A stretch of 40,134 bases of DNA from Chloroflexota bacterium (GTDB taxonomy: Bacteria; Chloroflexota; Limnocylindria; Limnocylindrales; CSP1-4): contig JAFMJV010000022.1 of assembly GCA_017853275.1 (NCBI GenBank), forward strand, positions 1 through 40,134, written 5' to 3'. Under the pieces are notes generated by a model that saw only the letters and a list, made by a program, of their open reading frames with translations, ran no database searches and was not told where the DNA came from. This document shows, piece after piece, positions 14,620 to 20,642 of this stretch (its first letter is position 1; each line of letters starts with the position of its first letter). The translations under genes were made by a program, and so were the position numbers.

Positions 14620-15584
14620 CCCTCGGCGTCCGTGTCGCGCGCCTCCCGGTCCGCGAGCGCCCGCTTGTGGGCCACGAGCGCCGCGAGCCGCCGGTCCCGC
14701 CACGCGCGCCGCTCGGGAAGCGCGTCCAGGGGGAGAAGGGCGCGCCGCTCGGCATCGATCGCCGCGAAGGTCTCCGCGCGCCACGGGCGCGGCTGCATCG
14801 TGGCGGTGATCCCCTCGTAGAGCCCGGTGTAGCGGGCGGCGTAGTCGAGGACGCCGCCGGGGGCGTTCAGGTCGATCGTCTCGAAGGGCCCGATGAACGA
14901 CCAGCGGAGCCCGAGCCCGTCCCGGATCGCGCGGTCCACATCCTCCGCGCTCGCGAGGCCGTCCTCGTGGAGCCGGAGCGCCTCGGCGAGGAGCGCACCC
15001 TGGAGGCGGTTGACGAGGAAGCCGTCCACCTCGCGCCGGAGGACGACGGGCGACTGGCCGGCCGCCGCATAGATCGCCCGCGCCCGCGCTGTCACCGCGG
15101 GGTCCGTCCAGGGGGCCGGCACGAGCTCCACCACGGGGACGAGGTGGGGTGGGTTCACCGGGTGCGCCACGAGGCAGCGCGCCCGCCCCGGGAGCGCCTC
15201 GGTGAAGCGGGAGGCGGGCAGGGCGGAGGTGGAGCTGGCGAGGATCGTCTCCGGGGCCGCCGCGGCATCCAGCCGGGTGAAGGCCACCCGCTTCAGCTCG
15301 ACCTCCTCGGGCACCGATTCCTGGGCGAGGACGGCACCGTCCAGCGCCGCCTCCAGCGTGGGGAGGCAGGCGATCCGGGCGAGGACCGCGTCCACCGGCT
15401 CGGCGAGCAACCCATCCACGGCGAGCTGCTCCAGCGACCGGGCGATCCGCGGCAGGGCGCCGGCGGCCGCCCGGCCCTCGGGGTCGGCGATCCGGACCGG
15501 GCGGCCGGAGCGGGCGAAGACGACCGCCCAGGCGCTCCCGATGAGACCCGATCCGAGGAGCGCGACGGGGCCGTCCGGCGCCAT
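14616..15584 (-). CDS. 3-hydroxyacyl-CoA dehydrogenase-family enzyme, L-gulonate 3-dehydrogenase/lambda-crystallin-like
   Basis: NAD-dependent oxidoreductase of 322 residues. The Rossmann motif LLGSGLIGSAWA starts at residue 9, with Asp34 at the end of beta-2 favouring NAD. The catalytic region reads VAHPVNPPHLVPVVELVP with His141 and Glu153. Asn192 lies in FLVNRLQGALLAEALRL. The stretch GLGLRWSFIGPFETIDLNAPGG resembles mammalian CRYL1 (L-gulonate 3-dehydrogenase) and carnitine dehydrogenases much more than fatty-acid enzymes. The likely reaction is oxidation of a 3-hydroxy acid, possibly a sugar acid. The start ATG shares one base with the SDR stop (TGATG). Exact substrate unknown. Confidence 0.85.
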   Translation of the reverse strand: MAPDGPVALLGSGLIGSAWAVVFARSGRPVRIADPEGRAAAGALPRIARSLEQLAVDGLLAEPVDAVLARIACLPTLEAALDGAVLAQESVPEEVELKRVAFTRLDAAAAPETILASSTSALPASRFTEALPGRARCLVAHPVNPPHLVPVVELVPAPWTDPAVTARARAIYAAAGQSPVVLRREVDGFLVNRLQGALLAEALRLHEDGLASAEDVDRAIRDGLGLRWSFIGPFETIDLNAPGGVLDYAARYTGLYEGITATMQPRPWRAETFAAIDAERRALLPLDALPERRAWRDRRLAALVAHKRALADREARDTDAEG

Positions 15585-16360
15585 CAGATGAGCGCCGTCT
15601 GGTCGCCGCAGACGGAGATCGCCTGGCCGCTCACCCCATGCCCCTCGTCCGAGCAGAGGTAGAGCGCCATATCCGAGATCTCCTTCGGGGTCACGAAGCG
15701 GCCCATCGAGACGTGCCGGAGGAGCTCCGCGCGCTGCTGCTCGGGGTCGATGCCGCGCGCGGCGGCCTTGGCCGCGATCACCCGCTCCTGGCGGTCGCCG
15801 GCCACGAGGCCCGGCTGGATCGCGTTCACGTTGATGTCGAACTTCCCGAGCTCGATCGAGATGCTCTTCGTGAAGCCGATCACCGCGAACTTGGCGGCGG
15901 CATAGGGCGAGCGCATCGCGAACCCGTAGCGGCCGGCGGCGGACGAGATGTTCACGATCGAGCCGCGTCCCGCCTCCTTGAGCATCGGGACCGCCTCCCG
16001 CGTGCACAGGAACTGGCTCGTCATGCACACCGCCATGCAGCGGTCCCAGTCCTCGCGCTGGACGTCCTCGACCGCTGCGGTGGGCCCCGCGCTCCCCGCG
16101 TTGTTGATCAGGCAGTCGAGGCCGCCGAGCTCGCGGCGCACGTCGCCGAAGAGCCGCTCCACGTCCCCCTCGGCGGAGACATCCGCCTTCGAGGCGCTGA
16201 GCCCGGGGAGGAGGCGGAGCGCCTCGGCGATCGCGGCATCGTCCACGTCGCACACGTGGACGCGCGCCCCGGCGTCCAGGAAGGTCTTCGCCATCACCCG
16301 CCCGATCCCCGCGGCGGCCCCCGTGATGAGCACCCGCTTGCCGTCCACCCGGATCGCCAT
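15584..16360 (-). CDS. Short-chain dehydrogenase/reductase (SDR)
   Basis: Classical SDR oxidoreductase of 258 residues. It has the cofactor motif TGAAAGIG (residues 13-20), Asp38 at the end of beta-2 (NAD preference), NNAG (86-89), and the catalytic residues Ser140, Tyr153 and Lys157 (SPYAAAKFAV). It ends in the usual VSGQAISVCGD dimer segment. It is the first gene of the operon; minus-strand GAGGTG lies before the ATG at 16358-16360. Partnership with a gulonate-dehydrogenase-like enzyme and a nucleoside hydrolase suggests a sugar or polyol substrate, for example the pentose released by the hydrolase, which is inference. Confidence 0.87.
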   Translation of the reverse strand: MAIRVDGKRVLITGAAAGIGRVMAKTFLDAGARVHVCDVDDAAIAEALRLLPGLSASKADVSAEGDVERLFGDVRRELGGLDCLINNAGSAGPTAAVEDVQREDWDRCMAVCMTSQFLCTREAVPMLKEAGRGSIVNISSAAGRYGFAMRSPYAAAKFAVIGFTKSISIELGKFDINVNAIQPGLVAGDRQERVIAAKAAARGIDPEQQRAELLRHVSMGRFVTPKEISDMALYLCSDEGHGVSGQAISVCGDQTALI

Positions 16361-16403
16361 CTCGCACCTCGTCTCCGCCCGGATCCGCCGGGCGCTCCGG
16401 CGG

Positions 16404-16409
16404 AGGATA
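16404..16409 (-). promoter_or_regulatory. Possible -10 box TATCCT of the SDR-ECF operon
   Basis: Read on the minus strand, TATCCT lies about 44 nt before the SDR start, leaving a leader with a ribosome site (GAGGTG). It is the best -10-like sequence in the gap; no -35 consensus is visible. Confidence 0.35.
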
Positions 16410-16455
16410 CGCCGCGAGGTCCCGCCCGGACGTCATCCACCGGCCGGGAAGCGGC

Positions 16456-16515
16456 GCGACGATCGTCACCGGGGACCCGGAGATCGCCCGCTACGGCGTC
16501 CCCACCGCCTGGTGA
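16456..16515 (+). pseudogene. Possible C-terminal remnant of a PIN-domain (VapC-like) protein
   Basis: A short frame reads ATIVTGDPEIARYGVPTAW followed by TGA at 16513-16515. The TGDPE stretch near a C-terminus resembles the last acidic strand of PIN-domain toxins. No start, no upstream PIN motifs and no antitoxin gene are present, so at most a degraded fragment remains. The match is short and could be chance. Confidence 0.25.
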
Positions 16516-16561
16516 GCGCGTCCGGCTCCCACCCGGCCACGCACGCGGCGTGGAGATGCGC

Positions 16562-16567
16562 CACGAT
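16562..16567 (+). promoter_or_regulatory. -10-like box CACGAT before purK
   Basis: CACGAT stands 6 nt before GTG 16574, the spacing seen at other leaderless starts here. This favours GTG 16574 over ATG 16556 as the purK start. Confidence 0.4.
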
Positions 16568-16573
16568 GCCCCG

Positions 16574-17788
16574 GTGAGCACCCCCGCGCACCATCCCCCG
16601 ATCCTGCCGCCCGCCACGATCGGCATCCTCGGCGGCGGCCAGCTCGGCCGGATGCTCGGCATCGCGGCCCGTGCGATGGGCTACCGGATCGCGATCCTGG
16701 ACCCCGACCCCGCCTGCCCGGCCGCCGCGATCGCGGACCGCGTGGAGGTGGGCGGCTACGGGGATGTGGCGGCCGCGCTCCGGATGGCGGAGGGGTGCGC
16801 GGTCATCACGTATGAGCTGGAGCACGTGGATGCGGCGCTCGTGGATGCGCTCGCGGCGCGCCTCCCCGTCCGACCCGGCGCGCTTCCCCTCCGCGTCACC
16901 CAGGACCGCCTCGCGGAGCGGCGCTTCGTGGAGGACGCCGGAGTCCCGGTCGCGCCCTGGCGGGAGCTGCGTGCCGGGGATGCCGCGGGGCTCGCCGCCG
17001 CCGCCCGGGAGCTCGGGCTGCCGCTCCGCCTGAAGGCGGTCTTCGGCGGCTATGACGGCCGTTCGCAGATCCGTGTGGCGAGCGAGGCGGAGCTCGCCGG
17101 CGCGTGGGCTGCCCTCGGGCGGCCGGACGGGCAGCCCGTTCTCGCGGAGGCGGAGCTCGCCTTCGCGGACGAGCTCTCCGTCGTCTGCGCGCGCGGCGCG
17201 GACGGCACGATCCTTCCCTTCCCGCCCGGCCGGAACCGCCACGACGCGGGGATCCTCGTGGAGACCCTCCAGCCCGCGCCCGTCCCGCCGGCGGTGGCGG
17301 AGGCGGCCGCGGGGATCGCGGGCCGGCTCGCGGACGCGATGGCCCTCGTGGGGCTCCTCACCGTGGAGCTCTTCCGGATGCCGGATGACCGGCTCGTCGT
17401 CAACGAGCTCGCGCCGCGCGTCCACAACAGCGGCCACGCCACGATGGACGCGGCGCAGACCTCCCAGTTCGAGCAGCAGATCCGCGCGGTCTGCGGCCTT
17501 CCGCTCGGCTCCCCCGCGCCGCTCGCGCCCGCGGCGATGGTCAACCTCCTCGGCGCGGGCCCCCGCCGCCCGGCCCGCCTCCTCGGCGTGGAGGCCGCCC
17601 TTGCGGACCCGGCCGTCCACCTCCATCTCTACGACAAGCGGGAGGTGGTGGAGCGCCGGAAGATGGGCCACCTCACCGCGCTCGGCGCCACCACGGCGGA
17701 GGCCCTCGAGCGTGCCCACGCGGCGCTCTCCCGCCTCCGCTGGGCGGATGACGGGGATGGCCTGCCGCCTCCGGGGGCCCGCCCGTGA
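16574..17788 (+). CDS. purK: 5-(carboxyamino)imidazole ribonucleotide synthase
   Basis: Purine biosynthesis: ATP-dependent carboxylation of AIR to N5-CAIR with bicarbonate. The roughly 404-residue ATP-grasp protein opens with TIGILGGGQLGRMLGIAA, the PurK N-terminal signature. It contains LKAVFGGYDGRSQ (ATP-binding loop), TVELF and the metal-site stretch VNELAPRVHNSGHATMDA, and ends with the typical KMGHLTALG. The start is taken as GTG 16574 because a -10-like box lies 6 nt before it; an in-frame ATG at 16556 would add six residues. purE follows 52 bp downstream, the reverse of the more common purE-purK order. Confidence 0.92.
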   Translation: MSTPAHHPPILPPATIGILGGGQLGRMLGIAARAMGYRIAILDPDPACPAAAIADRVEVGGYGDVAAALRMAEGCAVITYELEHVDAALVDALAARLPVRPGALPLRVTQDRLAERRFVEDAGVPVAPWRELRAGDAAGLAAAARELGLPLRLKAVFGGYDGRSQIRVASEAELAGAWAALGRPDGQPVLAEAELAFADELSVVCARGADGTILPFPPGRNRHDAGILVETLQPAPVPPAVAEAAAGIAGRLADAMALVGLLTVELFRMPDDRLVVNELAPRVHNSGHATMDAAQTSQFEQQIRAVCGLPLGSPAPLAPAAMVNLLGAGPRRPARLLGVEAALADPAVHLHLYDKREVVERRKMGHLTALGATTAEALERAHAALSRLRWADDGDGLPPPGARP

Positions 17789-17828
17789 GCCACGCCCGCC
17801 GCGCCACGCGCGCGACCCGCCGATGGTG

Positions 17829-17834
17829 GAGAAT
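17829..17834 (+). promoter_or_regulatory. -10-like box GAGAAT before purE
   Basis: GAGAAT lies 6 nt before GTG 17841. If it is a promoter, purE has its own leaderless transcript and starts at 17841 rather than at ATG 17823. Confidence 0.35.
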
Positions 17835-17840
17835 CACGCG

Positions 17841-18347
17841 GTGAGCAGCCCAGCCCACCCGTCCCCCGTCGTCGGGGTCGTCGGCGGTAGCCGGTCGGAC
17901 TTCCCCGTCCTCCAGGCCGCGGTCGAGATCCTTGCCGAGCTCGGCGTCCCCGCCGAGCTGCGGGTCGTCTCCGCGCACCGCACGCCGGACCTCCTCTACC
18001 GCTACGCGGAGGAGGCCCGCGGGCGCGGGATCCGCGTCATCGTCGCGGGGGCCGGGGGTGCGGCGCATCTGCCCGGGATGCTCGCCGCCAAGACGTCCCT
18101 GCCGGTGATCGGCGTCCCGATCCCCACCCAGCACCTTGGCGGGCTCGATTCCCTCCTCTCGATCGTCCAGATGCCGCGCGGCATCCCGGTCGCCACCGTC
18201 GCGATCGGGAACGGTCAGAACGGGGGTCTCCTCGCCGCCCGGATCCTCGCCCTCTCCGACCCGGCGCTCGCCGTCCGCCTCGACGGGTGGATGGAGCGCC
18301 AGACCGCTTCCGTCCTCGCCGATCCATCGCACCAGGAGGTCCCATGA
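17841..18347 (+). CDS. purE: N5-carboxyaminoimidazole ribonucleotide mutase
   Basis: Converts N5-CAIR to CAIR, the step after PurK. From GTG 17841 the protein has 168 residues, the usual size of class I PurE. It shows VGVVGGSRSDFPVLQAA, the catalytic SAHRTPD motif, VIVAGAGGAAHLPGM and the phosphate-binding GVPIPTQHLGGLDSLLSI. An ATG at 17823 and a GTG at 17826 are alternative starts adding six or five residues. The stop overlaps the start of icd (ATGA, 18344-18347). Confidence 0.92.
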   Translation: MSSPAHPSPVVGVVGGSRSDFPVLQAAVEILAELGVPAELRVVSAHRTPDLLYRYAEEARGRGIRVIVAGAGGAAHLPGMLAAKTSLPVIGVPIPTQHLGGLDSLLSIVQMPRGIPVATVAIGNGQNGGLLAARILALSDPALAVRLDGWMERQTASVLADPSHQEVP

Positions 18348-19798
18348 GCTACAAGGTCACCCTCATCCCCGGTGACGGGGTCGGCCCGGAGGTCGCGGAG
18401 GCGACCCGGCGCGTCATCGACGCCTCCGGCGTGCGGATCGACTGGGAGGTGGCCGAGGCCGGGGCCGAGGTCTTCAAGCGCGGCGACACGAGCGGCGTGC
18501 CGCGCGAGACGCGGGATTCGATCGAGCGGACGCGGGTCGCCCTGAAGGGCCCCCTCGAGACCCCGGTCGGCTTCGGCGAGAAGAGCGCGAACGTCACCCT
18601 CCGGAAGCTCTTCGAGACCTACGCGAACGTCCGGCCCGCGCGCCAGATCCCCGGCGTCCCCACCCGCTATGACGGCGAGGGGATCGACTTCATCGTCGTG
18701 CGCGAGAACATCGAGGACCTCTACGCCGGCGTGGAGTACGAGAACACGCGCGACGTGGCCGTCGGCCTGAAGATCATCACCCGGCGCGGCTCGGAGAAGA
18801 TCATCCGCTACGCCTTCGAGCTGGCGGAGCGCGAGGGCCGCACCAAGGTCTCCGTGGGCCACAAGGCGAACATCCTCAAGCACACGGAGGGGCTCTTCAA
18901 GGCGGTCGGCGAGGAGCTCGCCGCGGAGTACCCGGGGATCGCCTTCGAGCACCTGATCATCGACAACGTCGCCCACCAGATGGTGAAGAACCCCGCCCAG
19001 TTCGATGTCCTCGTGGCCACGAACCTCCACGGGGACATCATCAGCGACCTCGCCTCCGGCCTCGTCGGCGGGCTCGGCTTCGCGGCGTCGGGGAACTACG
19101 GGGACGAGGTCGCGATCTTCGAGGCGGTCCACGGCTCCGCGCCGAAGTACGCGGGGAAGAACGTCATCAACCCCACCGCGCTCATCCTGAGCGCGGTGAT
19201 GATGCTCGACCACCTCGGCGAGAAGGCGGCGGCGCGGACGGTGGAGGACGCGGTCTTCGCCACCCTGGAGGCGGGCGCGGTCACCCTGGACGTGGCGCGC
19301 CAGACCGGGGACGTGGAATCCGCCACCTCGACCTCGGGCTTTGCGGACAAGGTGATCGAGAACCTGGGCAGGACCCCCTCGGTCCGCTACCCGTCCAAGG
19401 CCGGGCAGCGCTCCGGCCCCGTCCCCGCCCCGCGCGCCCGCTGGGCGACCGGAGCGGCCCGGCAGATCGAGACGGCGATCCACGGCGTGGACATCTATGT
19501 CGAGGCGGAGATGGACCCGGTCGCGCTCGGCGACATGCTCTCCGCGATCGCGGGCCCGGACTGGTGGCTGGAGTTCATCTCCACGCGCGGGACGCTCGTC
19601 TACCCGAACGCGGGCGGCCGGATGGACAACGTGGGCTGGTGGCGTTGCCGCTTCATCCCCGTCCAGGGGCACCCGTACTCGGAGGCGGGCTTCGCGGGTC
19701 TCCTCCAGCGGGTGAACGCGAAGGTGCCGTGGGTCCAGGCGTTCAAGCTCCGGGGCTACGGCGGCAAGGCCGGCTACACCGCGCCGCAGGGCGCCTGA
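18344..19798 (+). CDS. icd: Isocitrate dehydrogenase, Thermus/alphaproteobacterial type with C-terminal extension
   Basis: TCA-cycle enzyme oxidising isocitrate to 2-oxoglutarate, 484 residues. It opens with VTLIPGDGVGPEV and contains RPARQIPGVPTRYDGEGIDF, the substrate motif VVRENIEDLYAGVEY, KANILKHTEG and the metal/cofactor region NLHGDIISDLASGLVGGLGF. It continues with EAVHGSAPKYAGKNVINPTA. After about residue 360 comes an extra domain of about 120 residues (GVDIYVEAEMDP to RCRFIPVQG), as in Thermus-type IDH. The cofactor (NAD or NADP) cannot be decided safely by eye. An isopropylmalate or homoisocitrate dehydrogenase is less likely given this extension. It overlaps purE by 4 bp, an unusual metabolic pairing. 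Confidence 0.87.
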   Translation: MSYKVTLIPGDGVGPEVAEATRRVIDASGVRIDWEVAEAGAEVFKRGDTSGVPRETRDSIERTRVALKGPLETPVGFGEKSANVTLRKLFETYANVRPARQIPGVPTRYDGEGIDFIVVRENIEDLYAGVEYENTRDVAVGLKIITRRGSEKIIRYAFELAEREGRTKVSVGHKANILKHTEGLFKAVGEELAAEYPGIAFEHLIIDNVAHQMVKNPAQFDVLVATNLHGDIISDLASGLVGGLGFAASGNYGDEVAIFEAVHGSAPKYAGKNVINPTALILSAVMMLDHLGEKAAARTVEDAVFATLEAGAVTLDVARQTGDVESATSTSGFADKVIENLGRTPSVRYPSKAGQRSGPVPAPRARWATGAARQIETAIHGVDIYVEAEMDPVALGDMLSAIAGPDWWLEFISTRGTLVYPNAGGRMDNVGWWRCRFIPVQGHPYSEAGFAGLLQRVNAKVPWVQAFKLRGYGGKAGYTAPQGA

Positions 19799-19848
19799 GC
19801 GTCACCGTCCGGCACGGACGGAAGGGCGGGGGAGAGGGAGAGGAACGG

Positions 19849-20616
19849 ATGAAGATCCTGCTCGTCGGCGGGTCGGGGATGGTGGGGACCTTCGTCACCC
19901 CCTACCTCGCGAAGAAGCACACGGTGCGCGTCCTGGACGTCGTCCCCCCGAAGCACGCCGATCTCGTGGAGTACATCCCGGGCTCGATCGACGATCCCGA
20001 GGTCGTCGACCGCGCGCTCGAGGGGATGGATTCCTTCGTCACGATGGTCATGCGCAACGCGGGCGGAGCGAACGAGACGGAGCAGACGCCCGAATCGATC
20101 CGCAACAACTACCAGGTGAACGTCTCCGGGCTCCACCTCTTCCTGTGGACCGCGCAGTCCAAGGGGATCACCCGCGGCGTCCACGTGAGCACCCGGAGCG
20201 TCCACTTCCAGCGGCGCACCCAGGACGGCCGGATCGTGCGCTACGAATCGGAGGAGACCTCCGCCCTGGACGCCGCCTCGATCTACGGCTTCACGAAGGG
20301 GATCGGCGAGCGCGTCTGCCAGTACTTCTGCTCGAACTTCGGGATGCGCATCATCGCGCTCCGGATCACCGGCCCCCGGACCCGCGAGGCCTTCCTCGCC
20401 GAGCGGCGGAACCCGATCTACCCGGAGCTCTACGTGATGGACGAGGAGGATCTCGCGGACGCGATCCTCCGTTCGCTCGAGGTCGTCCAGGTGGGCTCCG
20501 CCCGCTTCGACCCCGTCCTCCTCGCCGCGGACGAGCACCAGCGGGACCACAACATCACGAAGGCGAAGCTGCTCCTCGGCTGGGAGCCGCGCGGCCACCG
20601 GCTCCTCGAGGGGTAG
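19849..20616 (+). CDS. NAD-dependent epimerase/dehydratase-family (extended SDR) protein
   Basis: Cytoplasmic NAD(P)-binding enzyme, 255 residues. It begins MKILLVGGSGMVGTFV (GxxGxxG Rossmann motif) and has Asp35 at the end of beta-2 (RVLDVVPPK), pointing to NAD. The active-site Ser lies in HVSTRSVHF and the YxxxK motif is in IYGFTKGIGER. The size and layout resemble uronate dehydrogenases and small sugar epimerases. The start ATG has GGGAGAGG six bases upstream. It lies 50 bp after icd and 26 bp before the P-type ATPase; no functional link is obvious. Confidence 0.8.
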   Translation: MKILLVGGSGMVGTFVTPYLAKKHTVRVLDVVPPKHADLVEYIPGSIDDPEVVDRALEGMDSFVTMVMRNAGGANETEQTPESIRNNYQVNVSGLHLFLWTAQSKGITRGVHVSTRSVHFQRRTQDGRIVRYESEETSALDAASIYGFTKGIGERVCQYFCSNFGMRIIALRITGPRTREAFLAERRNPIYPELYVMDEEDLADAILRSLEVVQVGSARFDPVLLAADEHQRDHNITKAKLLLGWEPRGHRLLEG

Positions 20617-20642
20617 GCCGGAGCCGGCAGGAGGGAACGGAG

